64,000 nucleotides of DNA from Trichopria drosophilae (Eukaryota > Arthropoda > Insecta > Hymenoptera > Diapriidae): the NCBI GenBank assembly GCA_030407085.1, contig CM059582.1, positions 138,751,501 to 138,815,500 of the forward strand, written 5' to 3'. Made by a program: the position numbers and the translations under genes. A model generated the notes under the pieces. The model saw nothing but the letters and a program-made list of their open reading frames with translations. It did no database searches and was not told the origin of the DNA. Below, piece after piece: positions 34,328 through 46,189 of the stretch (position 1 is its first letter; every line of letters starts with the position of its first letter).

Positions 34328-35637
34328 GGGTCATTCCACGTCAGATTTACAATTAAAATGTTAAATTCTACGTCATATTTTTTTTCATATTCTAGACAAA
34401 AAAGTAAAATACACGTGTTTTTTTTATTTTAATATGATATCTAAAATTTTCGAGTTATGATTTTTCAAAGGTTACGATGTTATAAAAATGTATTATTTTC
34501 AAACTCCTATAACTCAAATTCGTTTGAATATAGAAAACATATTTGTTAGGATGAAAGGTTAGTATTTACTGACGCTTTGCGATGAAATATAAAAAAATTT
34601 TAAAAATAACGTTTGACATATTTATTTGGTAAATATTATAAACAAATACGATTTTCTGAAAAGCGGCATGATTTAAAAAAATTTTTTTGAATTAAAAATA
34701 TTCGTTCAACTGTGTAGAAAATACTGTAAAAATTTCAGAATGGCCCGTTAACAACTTTTAAAGTAATTAATTGTTGTTTAAAGAACTGCGCGCGGACTCG
34801 CCGTTTTGTAAGTCCGAGCGCGCGGAGCTGTGCCTCACGCACGTCTTAATTGAGCACGTCGTAACTGGTCTTGATGCGATTCCTATAACACGAATATTAA
34901 ATTTTATGATATGCATTATATATTGTATGTTAAATTTTTTAAGAATAAATATTTTTTAAGAATAAGAATTTTGTTATTAAATATTTTGAACTATGTGCTA
35001 TCTTCTTGAAAGTATTACAACAATTACAGTAAAATTTAACAGTAGACTTTATTTGTACCGTTGTTCAAAGTACTAACCATTAAACTAATAAAAATTCGTG
35101 TAGATGGAATCGCATCAAAACCAATACGACGTGCGAAAGGCACAGCTCCGCGCGCTCAGACTTGCAAAACGGTGCGCAGCTCTTTAAACAATAATTAATT
35201 ACTTAAAAAGTTGTTAACGGGCCATTCTGAAATTTCTGCAGTATTTTCTACACAGTTGAACGAATAATTTGAATGCAAAAAAATTTTTAAAAAATCATGC
35301 CGGTTTTCAGAAAATGGAATTTGTTTATAATATGTACCAAATAAATATATCCAACATTTTTTTACATTTTTTTATATTTCATCACAAAGCGTCAGTAAAT
35401 ATGAATTTTTCATCCTAACAAATATGTTTTCTATATTCAAACGAATTTGAGTTATAGGAGTTTGAAAATAATACGTTTTTATAACATCGTAAACTTTGAA
35501 AAATCATAACTCGAAAATTTTAGATATCATATTAAAATTTAAAAAAACACGGATATTTTACTTTTTTGTCTAGAATATGAAAAAAAATATGACGTAGAAT
35601 TTGAAATTTTAATTGTAAATAAGATGTGGAATGACCC
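34328..35637. mobile_element. 1.3-kb palindromic MITE with ATAT target duplication
   Basis: Both ends are GGGTCATTCCAC-type (left GGGTCATTCCACGTC, right inverse GGGTCATTCCACATC) and ATAT flanks both sides (34324-34327, 35638-35641). The arms are about 550-600 bp each and pair through AT-rich sequence and a GC-rich block (GCGCGGAGCTGTGCC at 34820, its inverse at 35140-35155). No transposase. It splits the LINE endonuclease from the linker/RT, and the coding sequence resumes on the other side. Confidence 0.85.
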
Positions 35638-35641
35638 ATAT

Positions 35642-36109
35642 CGGAAGCAAGTTGATTAACATTACAGTTTCGAAAGTTCCTTACTCGCGAAACTCGTGGA
35701 CTCTTACGTAAAGAAGGGAAACTAAACTCGAACTGTAAGTAATCATGGCCTGCTGCTAGTGGTACATCAGCTTGATACAAAGAAGAGACTTTATCAGGAT
35801 TATCGAATATAAGATCAATCAAGGTATCCGAATGACTAGTATGATTAGTAGGCAGGTTATTAATCATATAAAGTGAATGCTCAGAGATGAAAGAGAACAA
35901 ATGGTTGGAATAAAAATTTTCAGGGGTAAGCATGTCACAATTCAAGTCACCTACAATAGCAATATTTTTAAAAGTTGGGAAATAAGATTCAATAACATTA
36001 AACAACTTAAAAGGAACTAAACCTAAAGGTCTCCTATATACTACTGGTAAAAGCAGATGCTCATGCTGCGAAGGAAGATAAACATCAATAATTAAAAATT
36101 CATTATTGT
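35642..36109 (-). pseudogene. LINE endonuclease domain, C-terminal part
   Basis: Leftward translation gives FLIIDVYLPSQHEHLLLPVVYRRP, IAIVGDLNCDML (a conserved GDxN of apurinic endonucleases) and DTLIDLIFDN, and ends with a GHDYLQFEF segment corresponding to the catalytic SDH region. This enzyme nicks chromosomal DNA to prime reverse transcription. The sequence is directly continuous with 37900-38230 once the TTAA element between them is ignored. Confidence 0.85.
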
Positions 36110-36113
36110 TTAC

Positions 36114-37895
36114 CCCATTAATGCCCAACTTGACCGAACTTTTACGTTGAAACCAGCCTTAACATTTTTTATGAAAATGAAGTTGAACATTGATCTAAAC
36201 TCTGTTTCCTATATGTATATAGGAACCTATAGGTTTTGGGTTCGCTCTTTTCGAATACGATGTCAGAATTAGGAAAAAAGCACTACTGATGCCGATTTTT
36301 CACCATTTAAAAAAAAAATACTATTTTCACGTGTATATTTTTTTTAAAATCATGGATTTTATTTTGATAACGGTGTCGTATGGTGCTGGAAAGTATTCCA
36401 ATGTGGTCATCGACACTTTTACTTTAAATTTGTACAGTTGAATTCTTTTTTTTAGTGATAATTCAAAATGGCGGCTATATCCGTGCGTCATTACAGCGAG
36501 ATAAGACAATATCGTGATAACTCGTTAAAAACGAACTGCTATGAAAAATGCACAAGGGTAAAAGTTGTTTTATTTATCGTAATCTTTCGAATGACAGTCC
36601 CAAAATTTCGGGGTAATATATTTTGTTGGGCCCTACTGGACCCAATTCGGCTTAATTTACACAAAATTTATATTTTTCGTACTTGATTCATAGTCTGCAG
36701 AAAATTTTACGTATTTTCAAAATTGACGATGGAGTTTTATATACGCTGTCACATGAGACGTCCTTTGTCGCTGATGAATTCAACGTTGCCCCTATTATGA
36801 CCGCGAGGAGGTGGACGCTTATCGATAACCATTTTACTATTTTTTTTTCAATTTTTTTGTACTTGTTTTTTGTATTTATTTTGTTTTTTTTTTTTGTATT
36901 TTTTATTTTTAAAATATTTTTGAAGATTTACAATCTTATTTGTTATCAACTTTTTTGAAACATGGCTCACAGAAATATTTACAATCGCAGCTTTTGCAAT
37001 AATTAAAATATTTGCAACTTTGAATTCATCAATAGCAAAGGACCGTCTAATATGACAGCGTATATATGACTCCATCGTCAACTTTGAAACTTAATTCAAT
37101 CAATTACAAAAAATATAAATAATATAAACAATAATCAAGTTCAGAAAATATAAATTTTGTGTAAAAAACAAGTACAAAAAAATTGAAAAAAAATAGTAAA
37201 ATGGTTATCGATAAGCGTCCACCTCCTCGCGGTCATAATAGGGGCAACGTTGAATTCATCAGCGACAAAGGACGTCTCATGTGACAGCGTATATAAAACT
37301 CCATCGTCAATTTTGAAAATACGTAAAATTTTCTGCAGACTATGAATCAAGTACGAAAAATATAAATTTTGTGTAAATTAAGCCGAATTGGGTCCAGTAG
37401 GGCCCAAAAAATATATTAGTCCCAAATTTTGGGACTGTCATTCGAAAGATCACCATAACTAAAACAACTTTTACCCTTGTGCATTTTTCATAACAGTTCG
37501 TTTTTAACGAGTTATTGCCTTACCTCGCCGTAATGACGCACGGATGTAGCCGCCATTTTGAATTATCACTAAAAAAGAAAATTCAACTGTACAAATTTAA
37601 AGTAAAATTATCGATGACCAGATTGGAATACTTTCCAGCACCATACGACACCGTTATCAAAGTAAAATCCATGATTTTTTTAAAAATACATACGTGAAAA
37701 TAGTATTTTTTTTTGAAAAAATGGCGAAAAATCGGTATCAGTAGTGCTTTTTTCCTAATTCTGACACCGGATTCGAAAAGAGCGAACCCAAAACCTATAG
37801 GAAACGTAGTTTAGACGAACGTCCAATCTAATTTTCATAAAAAATTTTAAGGCTGGATTCAACATAAAATTTTGGTCAAGTTGGGCATTAATGGG
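36114..37895. mobile_element. 1.8-kb palindromic TTAA-class MITE
   Basis: The ends are CCCATTAATGCCCAACTTGACC and its inverse. TTAA follows on the right (37896-37899) and TTAC, presumably a mutated TTAA, precedes on the left (36110-36113). The arms are about 750 bp each and include the words TCAAAATGGCGGCTA and GGGTTCGCTCTTTTCGAATACG. The block with ACGCTGTCACATGAGACGTCC occurs a third time near 37040-37095, so there was an internal duplication. No transposase gene. Termini and target fit piggyBac mobilisation. Confidence 0.8.
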
Positions 37896-37899
37896 TTAA

Positions 37900-38230
37900 G
37901 TCGACTATTTGTGGTGCAGCTAAGATACGATAGCCTACAGAGAGGTGGATATAACAAGCAACGCCACCTCCAAACATAAAATTCGTATTATTTTGACAAT
38001 ACAAACCGCGATCGTTTCGGACAAGGTTATAATTGTAAATATTCAATGAACGATCATCAATATCTGGCGTGAGCCAAGTTTCTGCGAAGCAAAATATTTT
38101 AATGGCTTCATCTGAAAGCATATTATTAATTGCATGGTGATGAGAGCGCAACGAGTTGATGTTAACAAACCCAATTTGGAGAGATTGGAATGACGTACAC
38201 GCTTTCAGTGAAGTTGATGGTCATTCAAGT
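37900..38230 (-). pseudogene. LINE endonuclease domain, N-terminal part
   Basis: Leftward translation gives QIGFVNINSLRSHHHAINN, IKIFCFAETWLTPD and GGGVACYIHL. These are the N-terminal motifs of LINE apurinic endonucleases: the NIxSLR strand, the catalytic ETWL glutamate and the GGGVAxY strand. It marks the start of ORF2. Upstream, at 38231, the sequence changes to unrelated GC-rich DNA. Confidence 0.85.
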
Positions 38231-39540
38231 TTTGCAAGGTCTGATTCATGACGAACTTCAACCGGCTCCGAATCATTTGTAACGGAAATTTTTCTAAAAA
38301 TAAGAAATTTCGTTAACTAATTTTTTTTCACACATATATTTCACCATTTCTATATATCTATACATAAAATATTTGTTTCATATTATATCAAAATATAATT
38401 AATTTATATCCGCACTCATAATTTTTCGGGACTTCCTCCAAAGGCGAGTTCTGCTGGACTACCACTAGGCACCAAAAAGGAAACTTTTCCAAGGGGCTGG
38501 GTTCACGGCTCACCCGTTCGACCTACCGCCTCTTTTGTCGCAACCGACAGTGCTCTCGACTTCACGAATGAGGGGGGGGGGGGGTTGCACCACAAAAACA
38601 CGATCCTCACGGTCTGGGCTTCCGGCTAACCCGTCACCCCCACCGTCGCAAAAAAAGGAAAGGCAGGACTGGCCCACCTGTCCCTAACGGGGCTTTATCC
38701 CCACACGATCTGGAGCTGATGGGTCAAGGTTAACCCGTCGGCCCCTTTGTCGCCAGGTTTTTGCCACTCACGAAAATCCTCTCGGGCACTTATTTCGCGC
38801 GCTCTCTCTCCGTCTTTCTATCTCTCTCGCACTCTCCCCTTGTCACCATATTACTGGCTTACCTTATTTCCCGAGTCGCCTTCCTCTGTACGATTCCTCG
38901 GCCTCACCCTTTTCCGCTCCTCCACCCTTGTCGCAAAAAAAACACGGGAAAACACCACTATTTGTTTCCGCACTGTCGCGATCGGTCCTGGCTCGGACCG
39001 TACTCGACCGTATACTGAATTTTTGGCGAAACTGAGGTAAGCAGGTAACCTCGCTAAATTGTCCCCACTTTCCTCAGTATCCGCCCCAAATTTCAAATTT
39101 TCAATTTTGTACATGTGTCTTTTCCATATTCGTAGTCTGCGATAGTACTGTCTTTGTTGCTCTAATAGTCCTATCGCATACTACCTCGCTTGCTTTGTTG
39201 TCTTCGCGGTGTCTCTTTCTAATACAAGGCATGCATAGACCTCTCTCTCTCTCTCTCACGCATTCAGAAGTCGACGGCCGACATTTGTAAACATTTTGGC
39301 GCTTTGTTTATCGCCGGACTGCGTTCCACTAATCGGTCAGACCTCTCTCTCTCCCTACCGTAGTCGCTGACGCGCTCGCTCTCCCTTCCTCTCATTGTCG
39401 CAAATTTAAATTGTATTTCTGATACGGCTTAATATTTAATTTTTCAAGCTTATTATTATTTTGGTTTAATTCTTCATTACTATTTTAAATAATCCGCTTA
39501 ATTTATCCCTGTTTTTTATTTATACTACCTCTTGTGACTA
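38231..39540. other. GC-rich insertion with degenerate tandem units, no gene
   Basis: Between LINE ORF1 and ORF2 lies sequence of distinctly higher G+C. Loosely repeated units of about 110-125 bp contain a (G)CTGGG/CTGAT, then GGT(T)AACCCGTC, then TTTGTCGCA order (for example 38500-38540, 38600-38650, 38715-38755, 38925-38940). There is a G run at 38574-38584 and a (CT)n stretch at 39241-39257. The overlapping open frames at 38747-39040 are compositional. Confidence 0.5.
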
Positions 39541-39542
39541 CG

Positions 39543-40218
39543 TCACACATTATTTCGTCGAATATAAACACAACCAGAATGACACCAGACATATTTGTAA
39601 CCTTTAGGTTTTGCTACGAATATAACTTTCTTTAGGAAAGCATAAATATCCGGTGGTAAACATTCATTAATAAATAATTGAACAGGTGCGCTATTTGGAA
39701 GAACATCTGCTAAAGTAATTTTTCCGATTCGACGCTTAGCTTCTAGGACATGATCACGGATATTAACGCATGGTAAATTAATTAAAAAGGAAAAGGTCGA
39801 AATCCGGGAAGACAAGTGTGAAAATGGGTTGCGTACAACTGAAGCTGGCTCGCCTGATAAGGATGATGATTGTTGCTGAGGCATACGCCTAGTAGATATC
39901 AGATGACATGAACATATAGTGTAACTTCATAAATTTTAAAATAAGAAGAGCTAATTCATCTGTTGTCTTCTCCACATTAATGGGAAGTCCCGTAACGAGG
40001 ATCTGTGATGTTGGTGAAAATGGAGGCGTACTCGATTGACATGAAGCTAATTGTGCTTGAAGAGTTGACACATCTTTACGAATGTTTTCATTCTCCTGTC
40101 TAATGCCTTGAAAAAATTGCTTTACCTTAGCAATACTATGTGAATGTGAATCCACGGTAGTTTTTAGTAGATTCAAAGATTCGTTCATCGAGCCAATTGA
40201 TGTCATCACCATTCTCAA
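39543..40218 (-). pseudogene. LINE ORF1 protein with Baculo_FP-like C-terminus
   Basis: A frame from 40218 encodes a coiled-coil region (QGIRQENENIRKDVSTLQ) and the start of an RNA-binding fold (SQILVTGLPI). A frameshift near 39885 leads to 39884-39543 with a LEAKRRIGKITLADVLPN stretch and FINECLPPDIYAFLKK, then KGYKYVWCHSGCVYIRR. The last segment resembles the FP25K-like (Baculo_FP) domain that ends ORF1 of many insect LINEs. ORF1 proteins bind element RNA. Position and orientation put it 5' of the endonuclease at 38230. The true start is upstream, towards 40440, and is not clear. Confidence 0.7.
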
Positions 40219-40440
40219 CTAATCAGATATCGACATAGTATCAGGCACATAAGGGTTTTGAGTAGGGACTTGAGACGAAGCGCTCTGATCGTGTAATTAG
40301 TACATTAGTTAATGGTGCTGTATTGTATTTATACACGATGAATAATCTGGGCATGCGGCACCACACTCTATCCAGAAAAGCGAAGTCCGAATCAAGGCAG
40401 AAAAATGCTATGAAAACAAGCACTTTGGGAGCTCACTATA

Positions 40441-42440
40441 CACAGATTTTTAAGCACTAAATGCACACTTGTTAGGGCCACCATTTACTTGTAACTGAAA
40501 CAAAATACTCGACTCGCGCAAGAAGATATTTATGAAATATAATTGACTAATTCAGAGCGTTGAGAACTACGTGCGCGTTACTCATCGTCTAATGACCAAC
40601 TGTGATATCTGTGACCAAATTGCACATAATTTAATTCTGTTAGCATTTTTTTGTGGTAATTATGTTTTACTAATAAGAACTTGGCGAGTTTTTGTACAAG
40701 AAGTATTTTTGGGGGGTTTAACTATCGTATGTAATTGGAAAGAAAATAATATAAATAATTGTGACAAAAATATCTATTCTATGATAAGGCTTGAAAGAAA
40801 ATAACTTTATAAAATTTGTAACGTGTTAATACAAATAACGGTAGTTATATTATAGGTAATAACCATAACGGTAGTTAAAAGTAAAATAATATTTGGTATA
40901 TTTTGCAATTTCTTTACGCCCCCCCCCCCTTGTAGAGAATTATTCTTGTTTATAATTTTAATAATTCGCCGAGTAGTGAACGAATATAATTATTACATGG
41001 AGATACAAGTGTTCGTGTTTTACCTAATTATTTGATAAGATTATTTGATTTCTAATAAACACTAGATATTCTCGGTAAATACAGTTTAAAAATTAGTGTT
41101 TAGATAATCATGAAAAAAGAAACAATAATAATCCTTCAAGGTTTTAATTTTAATTTTATTAGGTTTATAATATATAAAAAATAAAAAATTATCATTTTTA
41201 ATTTGTTACCATTTATTATACATAAAATAATATTACTAAAAATTATATATAATAAAAATTACATAATAATTATTAAAAATGAATATTTTGTAAAAATTAA
41301 AAAAAAAAACATATTAAAAATCGAGTATAAACATGTTTTCCACATATTTTTACGATTATAAACACTTTTATGGATAAAAATAGTTACATGAGAAAAAATA
41401 ATTATTTTTTCCAAATGATTACCCCTTAAAATAAATAATTTTCATATTTTTTTTATGTTCATAATCAAGAGTGGTTGTTATTTATATCTATACTGACCGT
41501 TCTCGCGATATGCATTTCCCTCCCAGCAGATTGAGCTTTAAAAAGGCCAAACATGAAAAAAACAGCTAAAAATTTAAAAAATCGATTTTTAACATAAGAA
41601 CACCTCACCAAAAAATTTTTAAAAATTCATGAAGATAGGGGTCAAACCACTATAAAAACTGATTCATTTTTTGTACCATCTCGAAAATTGTGTAAAAAAA
41701 TCAATTTTAGAATTAAAAGATTTTTTTTAAGTAGGAAAGATTGAGTCTATATGATTCAAAAGAATGTGTGCTTAAAGGACACCACAAACACTACTTTCAT
41801 GAATTGTTTCATGAATGTTTTATCGACTCATTCATTGGAAAAAAATAATGATAGAAAACAGGCATTTTTTGCCTTGCAGACGGGCGTGAAAGGTGTTTTG
41901 GTCATATAGACCATGGGTACGTTATTTCAACACCCAAAGGTACCTATTCACTGGGTAAAATCCGGATGCAGGGGCATTTCACCTATTTTAACCCTGGATA
42001 CTTTTTGGGCCTGGCTTCAATAATTTACATGTGTCTTGTTTTCGTGCCACGTGGACCTGGACCGCGCAAAGTTTCATTAGGCTCACGGCTTTATTGCTCA
42101 ATGGGTGTGTAACATAACAATAGTCAAATAAGCTATATATTTCTAATTATTAAATTTCTAACACAGAAATGAATAACTATGTAACCATGTAGCAATTGAG
42201 ATAATTTTAATAAACTGAACGTCAAACAAGACTCCTGAAAAATACACATTCCTTTTATTTCACTGCTCACAATGTGTTATAGTATAACTGATTCGTAAAT
42301 TGTATTTATTGAAAAAAGCATTCAATGATTAAAAATCATACAAGGCACATTCTAATTCGTACTTTTAAAATAAATTATCTTTCCATGTGATATACCTTTT
42401 AAAATATATTTTTGGGCTATAACATTAGCAAAATACGAAC
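40441..42440. other. AT-rich, gene-free; probable intron or flank of the RanBPM gene
   Basis: There is no open frame with recognisable content. It has a C run at 40919-40928 and very AT-rich sequence at 41100-41500. The moderately GC-containing block 41880-42130 matches nothing I know. Because the RanBPM exon ends at 42441 with a splice donor, this is at least in part its downstream intron. I looked for a final exon (the segment after ...NSAILE) and did not find it. Confidence 0.5.
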
Positions 42441-42752
42441 CTAAAATAGCCGAATTAAGTCTGGCACATACGTTTTCTCTTTGTTGTGGATCCAACTGCC
42501 ATCCAACAGGCGAATTCCAAGGATTTGAATATGCTAGCAAACTGAAGGCATCTTGCAACATTTTTTTATTTATTTCAAGTTTCCCATGCTGTTGCCTTAA
42601 ATGTAAGGATTGCGAATAAAGTTGCCTTCCGAATTCCAGCATTTTATCAATAGCCTCTTTATTACCTCCGCAGAGTTGCTTTCTGTTTCTTGTGTTGCCA
42701 TCGTTTATATCACCCGTCACGAGTCCGGGATGTTGTGTAACTGTATCAATGT
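42441..42752 (-). CDS. RanBPM: RanBPM (RanBP9/10 homologue) internal exon, CRA-domain region
   Basis: Leftward translation yields [19 protein letters not shown], then [34 protein letters not shown] and ARLNSAIL. This is highly characteristic of the C-terminal CRA region of Ran-binding protein M, the scaffold subunit of the CTLH/GID E3 ubiquitin ligase and a cytoplasmic/nuclear adaptor. Similarity begins and ends at consensus splice sites: acceptor TTTAG before 42752 and donor G|GTTCG after 42441. Both junctions split a codon after its first base, so the exon is 312 bp (104 codons) and phase-symmetric. It has no stops and normal motif spacing, unlike all surrounding coding relics, so it is probably a live host exon. 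The SPRY, LisH and CTLH exons, expected at higher coordinates, and the last exon were not recognised in the window. Confidence 0.85.
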
Positions 42753-43765
42753 CTAAACACGAATGCAATACGTAAATAAATATATGAAATTTTTTAATAC
42801 AAAATTATGTTACTAATCATACATTTATAAATTGCAGCATTCCAAAAACACACAGCAAACATTCCAACATGTTTTAAGGGGTTTCGATTGAGTCGTCGAG
42901 CAACATAGATACGTTGGTTTGGTTGCTTGGTCCCGCGACATAAGTGCTTCATAAAATCAATATATATATATATATAAGATGCTGACATTGTTTGTATGAG
43001 TAGTCGCCCGGTCGCTCTAAAATGACTACTAACGAGACTATTATTAAAAAGTGAAAGAATTAGATGTAATATGAGGAACGCGAAATCAATTCTAGGCAAT
43101 TTAAATTAATAATATCAAAACAAAACAAGCATTACAAAGCACAGTCCGGTAAAAATGATACGAAAATAAATAAAGAAAGAAATTAATCTAAAAATCTAGT
43201 GCTGTATAAAATTGAAGAAACAGAAAAATCAAATAGTGATGTAACTGAAATAACACTTTCCGTTTCGAGGAAAGCTAAAATTGTTATAATAATTATGCTG
43301 AAGCATGTTTGGTTTCTCGACCACAACAATTTAATATTTCAATGTGTAAGTATTCGAGAGACAGTATATAAGAAAGAAACTCGATTTTAAAGTTTTGGTT
43401 AATAGGATGACCCTCTTCCGAAATTTATTGATGAAAAATAAAATTTTTTATTTTGGTTTTACACAAAAGTTAACAAAACGTATTCGATAGACCTGCTAAC
43501 TTACGTCAATTTGGTGACTTAAAAAAATGACTGTGCAGAATGCCCACATGACATCAAGCCAGTTAGTCTAGTCATAGTTCTGTGGCCGTTTATATGTACA
43601 CGGATGGAACCACGTGTTTTCTACGGATTTTGACCTGAACACGAATTTTTTGGTTAAAAATCGACGATTTACAATTTCCAGTAACAAACAAATTCTGACA
43701 TATTATCAGACAAGCATAAACAGGAAAAGGATATTTTTTGTTACAATTCAATTTAAAAATAATAG
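42753..43765. other. Probable RanBPM upstream intron, no exon seen
   Basis: The stretch is AT-rich with a T-rich polypyrimidine-like run leading to the acceptor at 42753, a short (AT)n run at 42961-42976, and no conserved coding segment on either strand. Confidence 0.5.
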
Positions 43766-43769
43766 TTAA

Positions 43770-44412
43770 CCACTTCAATGGTAATGGATCATATATATGT
43801 ACAAAAAAAATTATTGACAAACGTGGTAATGGATCATATGTGTACATTTTGCAATAACTTTTACAATTCTTAATGAATTTGCATGAAACTTCGTATACCA
43901 AGATATTTTGGGTCGCTGAATCCGAATCTGTCGTCAAAATAGGAAAATTCAAAATGGCGGATCCAATATGGCGGCTGTAAATTTGCTAAATTTATTAAAA
44001 TATGCGGCGCACATTTTTCTTTATACGGAAAACAGCTGAAAATTGTTACTCGAGGGTTTTCGGGGTCGCTGATTACAAATCTGAAGTTAGATTTTGAAAA
44101 TTCAAAATGGCGGATCCAAGATGGCCGACCGAAATGCGAAACATTACCCAAACTTTATGAAACTGGGTTCTCGGGGGTTTTCGGGGCTGCTGATTATAAA
44201 TCTGAAATCAGATTTTAAAAATTCAAAATGTCGGTTCCAAGATGGCCGACATAAATGTAAAATATTACTTGATTTTTTAAATGATTAATTAAATGTTAAA
44301 TGAGATATTTTAGGAAAAAAAGGAACCCGTGTTTCACCGTTTTTCGATATCTTAAGTACAGGGCTGTACCACTTCTGGCACTTTTTTTTTTAAACAGCTA
44401 CCACTGAAGTGG
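43770..44412. mobile_element. 643-bp piggyBac-type MITE carrying the 121-bp repeat
   Basis: TTAA flanks both ends (43766-43769, 44413-44416). The termini are CCACTTCAATGGTA and, inverted, CCACTTCAGTGGTA. The interior 43895-44275 contains three tandem diverged copies of the 121-bp unit found in the piggyBac element at 56.6-60.3 kb, with TTCAAAATGGCGGATCCA and TCGGGGGTTTTCGGGG words. Short open frames here arise from the repeat. Its termini differ from those of the larger piggyBac element (CCCTTTCCGGCA), yet the filling is shared. Confidence 0.85.
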
Positions 44413-44416
44413 TTAA

Positions 44417-45221
44417 ATTTTAAACCGGTGTAATGTTTAGCATGCTTAAGATTGCCGAATTGCGTTCTTTTATTTCATGTAAACTAAAAAAAATATATAA
44501 AATATGTTCTGTGTTAAAATCATGGAAAATGTTATAAGATTTTTTAAAACATTATGTAATTTACGCTTCATTACACAAATGTGCAGCATGAAATTTCATT
44601 TCTTACACAAGTACAACCTTTTGATTTGCAAATTTTGCACACACTGAGCGAAATGTTTGGTTACAGTTAATCTAATAGCTTTATAGAAAAGCTAACAGAA
44701 TTTGGATTTTGATCTTAAGGTAAGGTACTTTATGCTGAAGTTACGGCAATATGAGAATCGGTTAAATTGGTTATGTTAATAGTTAATATAAGATTTTAAA
44801 TATTAATGTCGGGATCAATACGTAACATATTTACGCGCTAACAGTTTCACAGAAACAGAGATAAACAAGCATACACACGAGCAGTCATTCGAATTTCGGC
44901 GAACTTTTTCGGCGCATTGTTGACATGCGCAGTTCAAACGACAGAATTTAATGTAAGATTTATTAACATTCAACGAACCCTCATTGAATGTTAAAGTATA
45001 CGAGTTAATATACAATAACATTGCAGACATGCAAGAAAAAATTGTGTTTTTATCTGAAAGTTACCTGTCGTTTTTTACTTTACAGTTACTTTTATAACTT
45101 TACAGTTAATTTAAGAGCCTTGAAATTAGCTTACATTGACTATTAGGAAATCATTTCTCTCTATGCGTACACATCGGAACTAGTTTATCTGCAGGAGGCA
45201 GTAGGATCTGTACCGTTCTTG
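44417..45221. other. No recognisable gene
   Basis: AT-rich DNA with only short open frames, including a 71-codon minus-strand frame at 44815-45030 of unknown character. No repeat or splice-bounded conserved segment was seen. Confidence 0.5.
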
Positions 45222-45530
45222 GTAAAAATAAGTAATCTTTTCAAATGTTCTCATGAATCTATACCCGACTAATCGTTAGAGCGACTAAGGGGTTTTCGCA
45301 TGGAGACACTCAATTATTGAATGATTGTTTTATTAAGCAAAAACTACATTCTTGTTTCCTTGAAAAATTACGTTTATTACATATATATGATGCTGAAGTT
45401 AGCGACGTATTCACCAGCGATGGATTCGAAAAGCAGTGGTTCTCAATCAATAAAATAATAGGTCTTAACAATTAAAAGGAGTGAACTCATCACTATAGTA
45501 GAGCTCACGTCGATGCTTTGTTTGCAAGTA
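45222..45530. repeat. Left copy of a long inverted repeat
   Basis: This segment (GGTAAAAATAAGTAATC...GCTTTGTTTGCAAGTACG) is repeated in inverted orientation at 52117-52491 with only scattered differences over more than 300 bp. The right copy contains about 44 extra bases. The inner side of both copies runs into a (TG)n/(CA)n microsatellite. Confidence 0.9.
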
Positions 45531-45542
45531 CGTACGTACGTA

Positions 45543-45757
<215 letters not shown>

Positions 45758-46189
45758 TCTTCAACTTTCTAACAGTTATAATTCTATCTACTTTCGACAA
45801 TCTGTTCAACATCGAAAAACGGATAGGCTTTGTTAGATTGCCATTAGGTAACACTAGAAAGGTGTGCATAATTGAAATATGCGGAATAGCTTTAGCTTCT
45901 GCGAATCGTTGCGGAAGATGTCTTGCTGCTTTCTAGCACTTAATAATAAATAACTCAACTTAAAAATAAATAAATAAATCGTAGTAATGAGTAATTTATT
46001 AAACATTTTCAGTAATAATATTAAATTCAACGTGTAACGAGAGATAAGTATCAAAATTTACAGCACAAAAATAAAACTTTGAAGTCCTTTTACAATAACA
46101 AAACTTATAAATCATAATAATTTAAATACCGAATAAAATAAATAAAACAAATCAACAAACAATAGAAAATTTTCAAAGTAAGTGCTCGA

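Larger units (their letters stand above)
27355..40440 (-). mobile_element. CR1/Jockey-type LINE spread over 13 kb by nested insertions
   Basis: In minus-strand order the pieces are ORF1 (40218-39543), endonuclease (38230-37900 and 36109-35642), linker and reverse transcriptase (34323-32510), RT C-terminus (28835-28552) and a 3' untranslated tail ending in an (AAGT)n-type microsatellite at 27355-27370. Between them lie non-LINE insertions: 38231-39540, 36114-37895, 34328-35637, the composite 28840-32510, and 27669-28551. Order and orientation agree throughout, and at two insertions the endonuclease/RT reading continues directly across the insert, so I treat it as one original element. It has stops and frameshifts. 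Confidence 0.75.
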
